Counted from the first letter of the stretch, positions 50,780 to 59,543 are shown. The stretch is DNA of 64,000 nt from Devosia sp. (GCF_028290625.1 NZ_JAQGJM010000039.1:17114-81113); one strand, 5' to 3'. Made by a program: numbers and translations. Notes: generated by a model not told the origin, from the letters alone.

Positions 50780-52225
50780 TTATGCCGAAAGCCCCCCGAA
50801 CAGCACATATTTACTCTCGAGGTATTCATCGAGCCCTTCGCTGGCGCCCTCCCGGCCGAGCCCCGATTGCTTGATCCCGCCAAAGGGCGCGACCTCCGTC
50901 GAAATCACGCCCTCATTGATGCCCACCATGCCCGCTTCGAGCGCTTCGGCCACGCGCCAGGCCCGGGCGAGATCACGAGTGAAGAAATAGGCCGAAAGCC
51001 CGGTCTCGGTCGCATTGGCCAGGGCGATCGCCTCGGCCTCACCCTTGAAGCGGAACAGGCCCGCCACCGGCCCAAAGGTCTCCTCCTGCGCCAGAGCCAT
51101 CTCGGAAGTCATGCCGGTGAGCACGGTGGGCGCAAAAAACAGGCCGCCCCGTTGATGCCCTGCCCCGCCAGCCAGCACAATGGCGCCCTTGGCAACCGCA
51201 TCGCCGACATGTCGCTCGACCTTGGCCAGCGCGGCGGCGTTGATCAGCGGACCCTGTGCCGCAGCTTCATCCTCGCCCGGCGCCACCTTGAGAGCGCCGA
51301 CCGCGGCAGCCAGAGCCGCGGCAAAGCGATCGTGGATGCCGTCCTCGACCAGGATGCGGTTGGCGCAGACACAGGTCTGGCCAGTATTGCGAAATTTGGA
51401 GGCGAGGGTGCCGCGCACCGCCATCTCGATGTCGGCGTCGTCGAACACGATCAGCGGCGCGTTGCCACCGAGTTCGAGGCTCAGGCGCTTCACCGTGTCG
51501 GCGCTCTGGCGCATCAACAGCTTGCCCGTGGCCGTCGAACCGGTGAACGACAGCTTGCGGACCAGCGGGCTCCTCATCCACGCGCCAACGACATCGGCGG
51601 GCGACCTGGTGGTGACCACATTGACGACGCCGGCTGGGACGCCGGCCGCTTCGCCCAGGCGGGCCAGCGCCAGGGCCGAGAGCGGCGTATCCTCGGCGGG
51701 CTTGATGACAATGGTGCAGCCGGCGGCCAGTGCCGGGCCGATCTTGCGGGTGATCATCGCGAGCGGAAAATTCCACGGCGTCACGGCAGCAACCACCCCG
51801 ACCGGCTCCTTCAGCACCACGATGCGCGCATCGCCGCGATGCGACGGCACTACGCTGCCATGGGCGCGGCGGCCCTCCTCGGCAAACCAAGTCAGGAACC
51901 CGGCCGCATAGGCGACCTCGCCGCGCGCTTCGGCCAGTGGCTTGCCCTGTTCGGCCGTCAATAGCCGCGCCAGATCCTCCTGGTGCGCCAGCATCAGGTC
52001 CGCCCAGCGCCGCAGCACCGCCGAGCGCCGCGCCGCAGTCGTCTTGCGCCAGGACTTGAAGGCCAGATCGGCCGCGTCAAGCGCCGCCTGCGCGTCGACG
52101 GCGCCGCAATCGGGGACTTGCGCGATCTCGAGGCCGCTGGCCGGGTTGAGCACGGCAAAAGTCCTGCCTTCGGCGGCCTCCTGCCAAACGCCACCCACCA
52201 ATGCCTGCCGCTCGATCAACCGCAT
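50780..52225 (-). CDS. NAD(P)-dependent succinate-semialdehyde dehydrogenase-type ALDH
   Basis: This 481-aa ALDH matches the GabD family in length and motifs: TPWNFPLAMITRKIGPALAAG, E251 in LELGGNAP, and C285 in NTGQTCVCANR with a second Cys two residues on, typical of GabD. It also has the C-terminal PFGGIKQSGLGREG. It oxidises a semialdehyde to the acid. In this operon it may act on succinic or alpha-ketoglutaric semialdehyde produced from the imported compound; the exact substrate is not determinable. Three bases separate it from the Fae-like gene. Confidence 0.9.
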   Translation of the reverse strand: MRLIERQALVGGVWQEAAEGRTFAVLNPASGLEIAQVPDCGAVDAQAALDAADLAFKSWRKTTAARRSAVLRRWADLMLAHQEDLARLLTAEQGKPLAEARGEVAYAAGFLTWFAEEGRRAHGSVVPSHRGDARIVVLKEPVGVVAAVTPWNFPLAMITRKIGPALAAGCTIVIKPAEDTPLSALALARLGEAAGVPAGVVNVVTTRSPADVVGAWMRSPLVRKLSFTGSTATGKLLMRQSADTVKRLSLELGGNAPLIVFDDADIEMAVRGTLASKFRNTGQTCVCANRILVEDGIHDRFAAALAAAVGALKVAPGEDEAAAQGPLINAAALAKVERHVGDAVAKGAIVLAGGAGHQRGGLFFAPTVLTGMTSEMALAQEETFGPVAGLFRFKGEAEAIALANATETGLSAYFFTRDLARAWRVAEALEAGMVGINEGVISTEVAPFGGIKQSGLGREGASEGLDEYLESKYVLFGGLSA

Positions 52226-52228
52226 GGC

Positions 52229-52741
52229 TCAGGCCACCTTGGGCGTAAAGAACGGGTTGCCGATGCTGGCGAGGCCTGCCGCGAGTTCCGCGCGCGAGGG
52301 CCACCCGACCAGCAACGCGCGCTTGGCCGCCAGGTAGGTTGCCGCCTTATTGTTGGCGTAGACCTGCTCGGCGTCGTCCGCGCTGGGATTGACCCAGACA
52401 GCCGCAATGGCCAGCCAATCGTCTTCTGCCTCGGCCGGCAGCGAGCCATCGAGCAATGCAGAGGTGATGCCGGCGGCCACGCCGGCCTGTGCCGGGCCCC
52501 AGGTCATGATCTCGTGCGTACCGGGCACCAGCACCGCCTTGGCGATGAACAGCGTTACCGGCTTGGCCGGCAGATTGGGCTTCAGGATGGCCTGGAATGG
52601 CAGATGGCCAGGCCCCGGACTGGCCGCTGCCGTCGCGACGGCGCCAGCTATGGGACCGGTCTTGGGGCCGATATAGAGGTTGATGTGCGCCGCGTTGGGG
52701 CCAGAACCCTCAAAACCTTCGCCGATATAGAGCACGTTCAT
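52229..52741 (-). CDS. Formaldehyde-activating enzyme (Fae) homologue
   Basis: This 170-aa protein aligns along its length with Fae as I remember it: IGEGFEGSGPNAAHINLYIG at the start, with H19 in the position of the proposed catalytic His, then LKPNLPAKPVTLFIAKA, FGPAQ-like WGPAQAGVAAGI and YANNKAATYLAAKRAL. True Fae condenses formaldehyde with tetrahydromethanopterin. No methanopterin genes are seen here, so it is probably one of the Fae-like proteins of unknown substrate. It is translated between the aldo/keto reductase and the semialdehyde dehydrogenase with gaps of 8 and 3 bp. Confidence 0.82.
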   Translation of the reverse strand: MNVLYIGEGFEGSGPNAAHINLYIGPKTGPIAGAVATAAASPGPGHLPFQAILKPNLPAKPVTLFIAKAVLVPGTHEIMTWGPAQAGVAAGITSALLDGSLPAEAEDDWLAIAAVWVNPSADDAEQVYANNKAATYLAAKRALLVGWPSRAELAAGLASIGNPFFTPKVA

Positions 52742-52749
52742 TCTCCGGT

Positions 52750-53772
52750 TCAGGAATTGGCCGCCAGCGGCGCGGCTGGCGACGGTGCCAACCCGCGCGC
52801 CCGACGCAGGGGATTGTAGTCGTTGATGACGTCGCGTGGTCGATAGGGCTCCTCAAGGAGGCCCCGCTCCTCGGCGCTGAGCACTATGCTGGCCGCCGCG
52901 ATGGCGGCTGCTACCTGCTCGGCATTTTCAGCGCCGATCAGCGGCACGGTGCTGTTGCCCGAGCCGATCACCCAGGCCTGCGCGATCTGGCTGGGCGAGA
53001 CGCCGCGCTGACGCGCCACCTGGTTGACGCGATTGGCAATCTCCTGGTCGATGGCGTCGCCGAACCAGTCAAGATAGGGGTCGAAAGCGGCGCGCGAGGC
53101 GGTGCCGCCGCCGGCCAGGTAGCCGCGGGCCAAGGGCGAGAAAGTGGTCACAGCGATGCCGTCTTCCTGACAATAGGGCATCATCTCGCGCTCTTCCTCA
53201 CGGTAGAGCAGCGAATACTGGCACTGCATGTTGACGAAGCGCGTCCAGCCGTTCTTCTCGGCCACGTGGTTCATCTTGGCGAACTGCCAGGCATACATGG
53301 TCGAGGCGCCGATATAGCGCGCCTTGCCGGCCACCACGATGTCATGCAGGGCCCGCATGGTTTCCTCGATCGGGGTCTCCGGATCAAAGGCGTGCACGAC
53401 ATAGAGATCGACATAGTCCGTCCCCATCTGGCGCAACGATTTGTCGATCGATGCCAGCAGATGCTTGCGTGATAGACCTTTGTCATTGGGGTCGTTGCTC
53501 ATCGGGTAGAATGCCTTGGTGGCCAGCACCAGTTTCCCGCGTTCGGTCAGCGACAGCAGCGTCCGGCCGACCACGCGCTCGTTGAGCCCGGTCGAGTACC
53601 AGTCCGCCATATCGAAAAAATTGATCCCAGCGTCGAGCGCCGCCTTGAGGATCGGCACGGAGCGATCCTCGTCCAGCACCCAGCCCTTCCATTTGGAAGA
53701 GCCAATGCCCATGGTGCCGAGGCAAAGTGATGATGTCTTCAGGCCCGTCTGGCCAAAGCGAACGTAGTCCAC
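52750..53772 (-). CDS. Aldo/keto reductase
   Basis: This 340-aa AKR has a complete catalytic tetrad: D54 and Y59 (FFDMADWYS), K86 (LATKAFYP) and H127 (LYVVHAFD). The C-terminal cofactor region has PLIGAENAEQVA. The GTG at 53772 is preferred: GGGA lies seven bases upstream and the codon opens the conserved (M)DYVRFGQTGLKTS. ATGs at 53808 and 53832 in the same frame are alternatives. It is the first gene of the eleven-gene unit. Length and the WYSTGLNE/MSNDPND segments fit the YajO/AKR11-like group. Confidence 0.9.
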   Translation of the reverse strand: MDYVRFGQTGLKTSSLCLGTMGIGSSKWKGWVLDEDRSVPILKAALDAGINFFDMADWYSTGLNERVVGRTLLSLTERGKLVLATKAFYPMSNDPNDKGLSRKHLLASIDKSLRQMGTDYVDLYVVHAFDPETPIEETMRALHDIVVAGKARYIGASTMYAWQFAKMNHVAEKNGWTRFVNMQCQYSLLYREEEREMMPYCQEDGIAVTTFSPLARGYLAGGGTASRAAFDPYLDWFGDAIDQEIANRVNQVARQRGVSPSQIAQAWVIGSGNSTVPLIGAENAEQVAAAIAAASIVLSAEERGLLEEPYRPRDVINDYNPLRRARGLAPSPAAPLAANS

Positions 53773-53864
53773 AGCGATGTCCCGGTTAGTCTCCCTGGGC
53801 ACAACCATGTCGCGCCTGCGCAACCGTGACAAATAGACTTATTCGATGTTGCGATGACTAAATG

Positions 53865-53978
53865 AGATAGCAGCTTATTGGCATCGCGGATGACCACCCC
53901 CACTCCGCCATCGTTGCCAAGAAGAGCGCGTGCGAGAACTCCGCCGACCTGGCCTGTAACTCCAGTGCTTGCATGCAT
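53865..53978 (-). pseudogene. Remnant of an NAD(P)-binding (NmrA/NAD-epimerase-like) N-terminus
   Basis: From an ATG at 53978 the minus strand reads the dinucleotide-binding start (GVTGQVGGVLARALLGND, then VGVVIRDANK). After about 35 residues family resemblance ends, and the frame runs into the AKR upstream region. A full protein would need about 250 more residues, so this is a truncated relic. Confidence 0.6.
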
Positions 53979-53987
53979 GTTCGATGT

Positions 53988-54263
53988 TCTGTGATCGGCG
54001 ACCTCACCACTATTGCTGGCGCGCGAATTGTCGCCGAGCAGGTGAACGCATTGGGCCGACCGAGCGCACCGGATGACATCGACAAGGCATGTGTCACGCA
54101 AGCCTGGCTGGCGGCAAGTTCCGATCACTTTGCGCAGGTGACAGGCCGGTATTTCTTCCATTTGCAACCTCTGGAGCCGAATCCCGAGGCCAGAGACGAG
54201 CACTTGCAAACGCAACTCTTCGATGTCTGCAGCCGATACAGCGGTATCGCACTGCCGGTATGA
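53988..54263 (+). pseudogene. Remnant of a short-chain dehydrogenase C-terminus
   Basis: The plus strand reads a stretch ending VTGRYFFHLQPLEPNPEARD, then LFDVCSRYSGIALPV and a stop. This matches the C-terminal 80-90 residues of SDR proteins (GRYF plus a helix ending SGIxLP). The upstream catalytic part (Ser-Tyr-Lys and the glycine motif) is missing in every frame. It starts back to back with the other relic, as if a deletion fused two broken ends. Confidence 0.65.
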
Positions 54264-54399
54264 TACGAAGTGTGACGCTTCGGTGGGATCGGTCTGCTCC
54301 ACGCGGCAGACTTGCTGGCGGTTCGCCGAAAACGCATCAATCTGGCCAGACTGAAGGAGCGAGAACCGCCGAAACTACGCTATTGGCGCCGTTTCTCCG

Positions 54400-55977
54400 C
54401 TACTCCCACTCGATGGTGCCGGGGGGTTTGCTGGTGACGTCGTAGACGACGCGGTTGATGCCGCGGACTTCGTTGATGATGCGGGTGGCGGTGCGGCCGA
54501 GGAAGTTCATGTCGAACTGGTAGAAATCGGCGGTCATGCCATCGACGGAGGTGACAGCACGCAGGGCGCAGACGAATTCGTAGGTGCGGCCATCGCCCAT
54601 GACGCCGACTGTCTGGACCGGAAGCAGGACGGCGAAGGCCTGCCAGATTTTGTCGTACTGGCCGGACTTGCGGATTTCATCGAGATAGATGGCGTCGGCG
54701 CGGCGCAGGATATCGAGCTTTTCGGGCGTGATGCCGCCGGGGCAGCGGATGGCCAGGCCCGGGCCGGGGAATGGGTGGCGGCCGATGAAGCTTTCGGGCA
54801 GGCCAAGCTCGCGGCCCAGGGCGCGGACCTCGTCCTTGAAGAGCTCGCGCAGGGGCTCGACCAATTGCATGTTCATGCGTTCGGGGAGGCCGCCGACATT
54901 GTGGTGCGACTTGATGGTGACCGAGGGGCCGCCGGTGAAGGAGACGCTCTCGATCACGTCGGGATAGAGCGTGCCCTGGGCGAGGAACTTGGCGCCGCCG
55001 AGCTTCTTGGCCTCGGCCTCGAAGGTTTCGATGAACAAGCGGCCGATGATCTTGCGCTTGGTTTCGGGGTCGGACTGGCCGTCAAGTTCGCGCAGGAAGA
55101 CTTCGGACGCGTCAACGTGGACCAGCGGGATATTGTACTGATCGCGGAACATGGTGACGACCTGTTCGCTTTCGTTGAGCCGCATCAGGCCGTGATCGAC
55201 ATAGATGCAGGTGAGCTGGCTGCCGATGGCTTCGTGGATCAGCACGGCCGCGACGGAGGAATCGACGCCGCCGGACAGGCCACAGATGACGCGCTCAGAG
55301 CCGACTTGGTCGCGGATCTTCTCGATCATCTTCTGGCGGTAAGCGGCCATGTTCCAATCGGCTTTGAGGCCAACGATGTTGTGCACGAAGTTGGCCAGCA
55401 GGCGGCCGCCGTCGGGGGTGTGCACCACTTCGGGGTGGAACATTGTGGTGTAGCGCTTGCGGACTTCGTCGGTGGCGATGGCGAAAGGGGCATTGGGCGA
55501 GGTCGCCGCGACCTTGAAACCCTCGGGGAGCTGAGTGACGCGGTCGCCGTGGCTCATCCAGACGGGATATTTGCCGCCGACTTCCCAGACGCCCTCATAG
55601 AGCGCGCTGGGCTCAAGGATTTCGACATCGGCACGGCCGAACTCGCGATGGTGGCCGCCTTCGACGACGCCGCCGAGTTGCAGGCAGAAGGTCTGCTGGC
55701 CGTAGCAGATGGCCAGGATCGGCAGGCCGGAATCGATGATTTCCTGCGGGGCGCGCGGGCTGCCCGGCTCGGTGACCGAGGCGGGGCCGCCGGAGAAGAT
55801 GACGCCCTTGGGCTGGAGCGCCGCGAAGGCCTCGCTGGCCTTGTTGAACGGGTGGATTTCGCAGTAGACGCCGGTCTCGCGAACGCGGCGAGCGATGAGC
55901 TGGGTGACCTGCGAGCCAAAATCGACGATCAGGATGCTATCGGGTGCCACGCGGGCAGATTCGTCATGTGCTGTCAT
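54400..55977 (-). CDS. guaA: GMP synthase (glutamine-hydrolysing)
   Basis: This 525-aa enzyme converts XMP to GMP with ATP and glutamine. The N-terminal class I amidotransferase domain has C91 in AICYGQQ and the His/Glu pair in MFHPEVVHT. The synthetase domain has the PP-loop SGGVDSS near residue 235 and the C-terminal dimerisation domain ending TSKPPGTIEWE, the family's standard C-terminus. Full length, no anomalies. guaB lies 4.1 kb further on the same strand. Confidence 0.98.
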   Translation of the reverse strand: MTAHDESARVAPDSILIVDFGSQVTQLIARRVRETGVYCEIHPFNKASEAFAALQPKGVIFSGGPASVTEPGSPRAPQEIIDSGLPILAICYGQQTFCLQLGGVVEGGHHREFGRADVEILEPSALYEGVWEVGGKYPVWMSHGDRVTQLPEGFKVAATSPNAPFAIATDEVRKRYTTMFHPEVVHTPDGGRLLANFVHNIVGLKADWNMAAYRQKMIEKIRDQVGSERVICGLSGGVDSSVAAVLIHEAIGSQLTCIYVDHGLMRLNESEQVVTMFRDQYNIPLVHVDASEVFLRELDGQSDPETKRKIIGRLFIETFEAEAKKLGGAKFLAQGTLYPDVIESVSFTGGPSVTIKSHHNVGGLPERMNMQLVEPLRELFKDEVRALGRELGLPESFIGRHPFPGPGLAIRCPGGITPEKLDILRRADAIYLDEIRKSGQYDKIWQAFAVLLPVQTVGVMGDGRTYEFVCALRAVTSVDGMTADFYQFDMNFLGRTATRIINEVRGINRVVYDVTSKPPGTIEWE

Positions 55978-56098
55978 GGCGAGGCTTTAGCGCTGGAGGC
56001 GGTTTTGCGCAAGCGCTCCGGCGCATTGCGGGTCTGCGCGATTTGACTTTGCCGCCCTTTCGCCTAGCGTCGCGCCGCGCTGAACCGAAGGATGCTCT

Positions 56099-57400
56099 AT
56101 GAACGCCGACCGCCGCTTGCTGGGTGCCGATTTCGTGCGGGCATGTGCGTGCTTTGTGGTGGTGTTCCACCATCTGGTGCAGCGAATGGGGTTTTCGGGG
56201 GATTTTTCCGTTCTCGGCTGGATGCGGATTTTTGGGGTGATCGGCGGCCTGGGCGTGGCGATGTTTTTCGTCCTTTCCGGGTTTTTGCTGGCGCGGCCGT
56301 TCTGGCAGGCGCTGGAGCGGGGCGAGAGGATGCCGTCGCTGAAAGTGTACGCGCTGCGCCGGGGGGCGAGGATTATTCCGGGGTTCTGGCTGGCGCTGAC
56401 GGCGACGTTCGTGCTGTCGTTCTCGGTGTTCGGCTTTCCGCTGGATGGCTGGCTGTGGCTGCGTTATGGCGCAGGGTTGCTGCTGGTCAGCGACTGGCAT
56501 TGGACGACGCTGTTTCCGGTGGAACTCAACGGGCCGCTGTGGTCGATTGGGTTCGAGGTGACGGCCTATGTGCTGCTACCGCTGGGATTCGGGCTGCTGT
56601 ATCTGGTGGCGCGGCGGGTGCGTAGCGTGTTGCTGCTGTTGGCGTTGTGGCTCGGGGTGATCGCGCTGGCGCTGGGGGCGCATTGGCTGTTCGTCAACCT
56701 GGTGCAGGTGGATCAGGTCGATGCCGGCTGGGACCATGGTATGCAGGGCGGCGCCAAGGCGTGGATGCCGCGGATCAATCCGTTCTCGATGTTTGTCATT
56801 TTTGCCGTGGGCGCGCTGGCGGGCGGGCTGCAGGTGCGGCTGGCGCGGTATCGCAGTTGGGCGTTCGACGCGCTGTCACTGCTGGCGCTGGCAGCGACAG
56901 GCTGGGCGATCTGGCAGTCGTTTCTGGGTGGGAGCGTCGAGAGCTTTGGAGTTCTCGATGTGCCTTACGCCTTTCCCTGGTTGCCGCTGGCGCTGGGGGC
57001 GGTGCTGGCGGTGACGCCATCGACGGTACTGATCGGTCGTGTGCTGGATAATCGCGTGGTGCGCTATCTGGCCCAGATTTCGTTCGGAATTTACGTCTGG
57101 CACTACCTGGTGATCGAACTGGCTAAGCTGTGGTGGTTTCCCGATGCGCCGGCCGATCCGGGGCGGTTTGTTTTCGGGTCACTGGTGGTCATCGGCATTG
57201 CCATCCTTGTTGCCGATCTATCCTACCGCAGGCTGGAGCGGCCGGTGATAAGTTGGGCAAGAGGGCTGGAGTGGGTAGGAGCGAACGAGGTTGAGGAGTT
57301 TGACCGGAGTATGTTTCCCGGCGTCATTCCCGCGAAAGCGGGAAACTATTCTGACCGGTCGCAAACGACGAAGAATGGGTTCCCGCTTTCGCGGGAATGA
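56099..57400 (+). CDS. Membrane acyltransferase, OafA/YrhL-like (acyltransferase family 3)
   Basis: This 433-aa multi-pass protein has about ten hydrophobic segments. The N-terminal motif GADFVRACACFVVVFHHLVQ carries the conserved His pair region of acyltransferase 3 proteins, which acetylate or otherwise acylate surface glycans. Family resemblance ends near residue 390 (YRRLERPVISW). The last 30 residues, including FPGVIPAKAGNYS, are encoded by a 26-bp inverted-repeat element, so the original stop may have been elsewhere. The ATG at 56099 has an AAGGA RBS. It diverges from guaA across 121 bp. Confidence 0.9.
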   Translation: MNADRRLLGADFVRACACFVVVFHHLVQRMGFSGDFSVLGWMRIFGVIGGLGVAMFFVLSGFLLARPFWQALERGERMPSLKVYALRRGARIIPGFWLALTATFVLSFSVFGFPLDGWLWLRYGAGLLLVSDWHWTTLFPVELNGPLWSIGFEVTAYVLLPLGFGLLYLVARRVRSVLLLLALWLGVIALALGAHWLFVNLVQVDQVDAGWDHGMQGGAKAWMPRINPFSMFVIFAVGALAGGLQVRLARYRSWAFDALSLLALAATGWAIWQSFLGGSVESFGVLDVPYAFPWLPLALGAVLAVTPSTVLIGRVLDNRVVRYLAQISFGIYVWHYLVIELAKLWWFPDAPADPGRFVFGSLVVIGIAILVADLSYRRLERPVISWARGLEWVGANEVEEFDRSMFPGVIPAKAGNYSDRSQTTKNGFPLSRE

Positions 57401-57405
57401 CGCCG
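57319..57405. repeat. Perfect 26-bp inverted repeat with nested palindromes
   Basis: Arm 1 (57319-57344) and arm 2 (57380-57405) are perfect inverted copies of CGGCGTCATTCCCGCGAAAG followed by CGGGAA. Each arm contains the palindrome TTCCCGC, then GAAA, then GCGGGAA or its complement. Such GTCATTCCCGCGAAAGCGGGAA elements are dispersed repeats in many proteobacteria, and when translated they give peptides like VIPAKAG. It lies between two convergent genes and may act as a bidirectional terminator. Confidence 0.92.
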
Positions 57406-57423
57406 TGGGTGTGCAAAATAAGC

Positions 57424-58716
57424 TTAAGCAGTCCGCGTTAAGGCGTTGAAATAGAATCCATCCGTGCCGGTCAGGCGCGGCGTCAGGGAGATGCCGGAGC
57501 CGGCGGTGGCGAGGTCCTCGGGCAGGTCGGCGGCGAAGGCGGATTGCCAGAGGGTTTCGGGTGACAGCGACACAAACTCGGGGTGCGCAGCAAGGAAGGC
57601 GGCGATGCGGTCGTCGTTTTCCTCGGGCAGGATCGAGCAGGTGATGTAGGCGAGCACGCCGCCGGGCTTGAGGAAGCGGGCGCCCTCTTCGAGGATGGCG
57701 GACTGCTCGGCGGTGCGGGTGGCCAGCAGTTCGGGGGTCAGCTTCCATTTGGTGTCGGGACGGCGGCGCCAGGTGCCGGTGCCGGTGCAGGGCGCATCGA
57801 TCAGCACACGATCCATCTTGCCGACGAGATCGTCGAGGGCGCCGGGCGCTGGCGCGCGGACCTGCACGTTACGGGCGCCGTTGCGCTTGAGGCGATCGTA
57901 GATGGGCGCAAGGCGGTTGCGGTCGCTGTCATACGCGAAAATCTGGCCCTTGTTGGCCATGGCGGCGGCAAGCGCGAGGGTCTTGCCCCCTGCCCCGGCA
58001 CAGAGATCGAGCACTTGTTCGCCGGGCTTGGCGCCGGCCAAAGCGGCAACGATCTGGCTCCCCTGATCCTGCACCTCGAACCAGCCCTTGAGGTAGCCCT
58101 CGTCGGTGGTGACGTTGGGGGTGCGGGCATCGCCCGGACCGGCGGGCATGGTGACGCCATTAGGCGCAATGGCGGTGACGCGGGGGGTGAAACGCGCGAG
58201 CGATTTCAGGACGCGCTCAGGCTGGGATTTCAGCGTGTTGACGCGTAGATCGAGCGAGGGGCGGCCAGTCATCGCTTGGCCTTCGGCGATCCAGTTGTCG
58301 CCAAAGGCGCGCTGCAGCGATGGCGCGAGCCATTCGGGGACATCAGCGAGGATGTGACCCGGCGTATCGTCGTTCAATTGGCCGGTGACGCGGGCGATTT
58401 CCTCGTCGGTCATTGGCGCGGGGCCATGGGCATCGGCGGTGAAGCTGGCATTGAGGGCGACGGTGTCCTCATCCCAATCACGGACGGCGACGGCGAGGAT
58501 CAGAGCGCGCGGGGTGTCTTCGCCCATCAGCGCGGCATGGGAGGCGCGGCGGCGCAGCGCGTCGTAGACCAGATTGCCGATGGCGGCACGGTCGCCGGCC
58601 CCGGCGAACCGGTTGGCCAGGCCCCACGACTTCAGCGCTTCGGAGACGGGCCGCTTGCGGGTTTCGACTTCGGTGAGCACGTCGATTGCAGCGGAGAGAC
58701 GACCGGGAAGACGCAT
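57424..58716 (-). CDS. RsmB/NSUN-type RNA (cytosine-5) methyltransferase
   Basis: This 430-aa protein has an N-terminal NusB-like helical domain and a C-terminal SAM-dependent methylase domain. Motif I DLCAGAGGKTLALAA, the motif IV Cys in DAPCTGTGTWRRRPD and the motif VI Cys in TCSILPEENDD are all present, giving the two-cysteine m5C mechanism. The target is probably 16S rRNA, as for RsmB, but the exact site is not certain. The start overlaps the stop of the VOC gene by one base on the same strand. Confidence 0.92.
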   Translation of the reverse strand: MRLPGRLSAAIDVLTEVETRKRPVSEALKSWGLANRFAGAGDRAAIGNLVYDALRRRASHAALMGEDTPRALILAVAVRDWDEDTVALNASFTADAHGPAPMTDEEIARVTGQLNDDTPGHILADVPEWLAPSLQRAFGDNWIAEGQAMTGRPSLDLRVNTLKSQPERVLKSLARFTPRVTAIAPNGVTMPAGPGDARTPNVTTDEGYLKGWFEVQDQGSQIVAALAGAKPGEQVLDLCAGAGGKTLALAAAMANKGQIFAYDSDRNRLAPIYDRLKRNGARNVQVRAPAPGALDDLVGKMDRVLIDAPCTGTGTWRRRPDTKWKLTPELLATRTAEQSAILEEGARFLKPGGVLAYITCSILPEENDDRIAAFLAAHPEFVSLSPETLWQSAFAADLPEDLATAGSGISLTPRLTGTDGFYFNALTRTA

Positions 58717-59084
58717 TATTCGCCTCCGGCGAAATGACAGATATTGACGCGGTTGCCGCTGAAATCGACAAAATCGAACCAGCGCATGCCTTCCTCGTCG
58801 GTGATCGGGGTGACTTCGGCGCTCTCGGCGAGCAGGCGCTCGCGCAGCGCGTCGGGGTCCTGAGTGTAGAAGTTGAAAGCCACCTGGGCCGCAGGATCGA
58901 TGCGTTCGACCGGGTTCAGGGTCAGGGCAGTGCTGTTACGCGGAGCGCCGGTGACACGCAGGCCGATGTACTCGCCGGACCGGAAGACTTCGACCATGTC
59001 GAAGACGCGGGCATACCAGGCGGCGGCCGCCGCGGTATCGATGGCGGGGACAAAAATGGTGTCGATACGCAGGATCGGCTTCAT
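58716..59084 (-). CDS. VOC/glyoxalase-family protein
   Basis: This 122-aa protein has the vicinal-oxygen-chelate beta-alpha-beta-beta-beta pattern. It includes TIFVPAIDTAAAAAWYARVF, the repeat-half with FNFYTQDPDALRERL, and a C-terminal FDFVDFSGNRVNICHF that supplies metal or substrate contacts. Substrate unknown; many VOC proteins of this size are non-enzymatic binding or resistance proteins. Translationally coupled to the methylase gene downstream. Confidence 0.88.
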   Translation of the reverse strand: MKPILRIDTIFVPAIDTAAAAAWYARVFDMVEVFRSGEYIGLRVTGAPRNSTALTLNPVERIDPAAQVAFNFYTQDPDALRERLLAESAEVTPITDEEGMRWFDFVDFSGNRVNICHFAGGE

Positions 59085-59114
59085 GGGGCACCGCGGAAAG
59101 GATTCGCGCTAGCC

Positions 59115-59543
59115 TTACGGCAAAAGCAGCACGCGGCCAACGACCCAAAGCCAGAAGACACAGAGAACCACCATGCCGGCCGCATAGGCCCCAAAGCGCG
59201 GAAGCAGGCTGTTGGTGGTGATGTGGATGGCGGCATGGACGTAACGCAGGACGACGAACAGCCAGGCCAGGATAACCTCGACCCAGCCGATGCTGCCGGA
59301 CCAGAGCGCGAGCAAGGCCACGACGTAGAACAAGACGGGGAGCTGGAACTGGTTGTCGAAATTGTTGGAGAGCAGCCGGGCGCGCAGCGGATAGGCGGTG
59401 CGGTCGACGGCAATGTCCTGCCAGCGGATTTCACCGGACATGACGCGGGGAACACGCTCGCGGCCCATCAGGAGCAGGATGACGACGGTGAGGAGCGCCT
59501 GAGTGGCGATCGCCAGGACGAGGAGCTTGGCGGTCAGCGGCAT
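59115..59543 (-). CDS. MAPEG-family membrane protein
   Basis: This 142-aa protein has four membrane helices and the MAPEG signature region (RLLSNNFDNQFQLPVLFYVV; WLFVVLRYVHAAIH). Family members are eicosanoid/glutathione enzymes in eukaryotes; bacterial ones are mostly uncharacterised. It is 30 bp upstream of the VOC gene and may be co-transcribed with it and the methylase. Confidence 0.9.
   Translation of the reverse strand: MPLTAKLLVLAIATQALLTVVILLLMGRERVPRVMSGEIRWQDIAVDRTAYPLRARLLSNNFDNQFQLPVLFYVVALLALWSGSIGWVEVILAWLFVVLRYVHAAIHITTNSLLPRFGAYAAGMVVLCVFWLWVVGRVLLLP

Noticed and set aside
52750..53772. Aldo/keto reductase as the deoxynivalenol-epimerising DepB known from Devosia
   Set aside because: The catalytic tetrad is generic for all AKRs; without an alignment nothing supports that specific activity, and the required PQQ dehydrogenase is not in the window.
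54317..54370. 8-bp inverted repeat GGCGGTTC / GAACCGCC downstream of guaA as terminator
   Set aside because: The 38-base loop and lack of a T-run make it a poor terminator; left out of the features.
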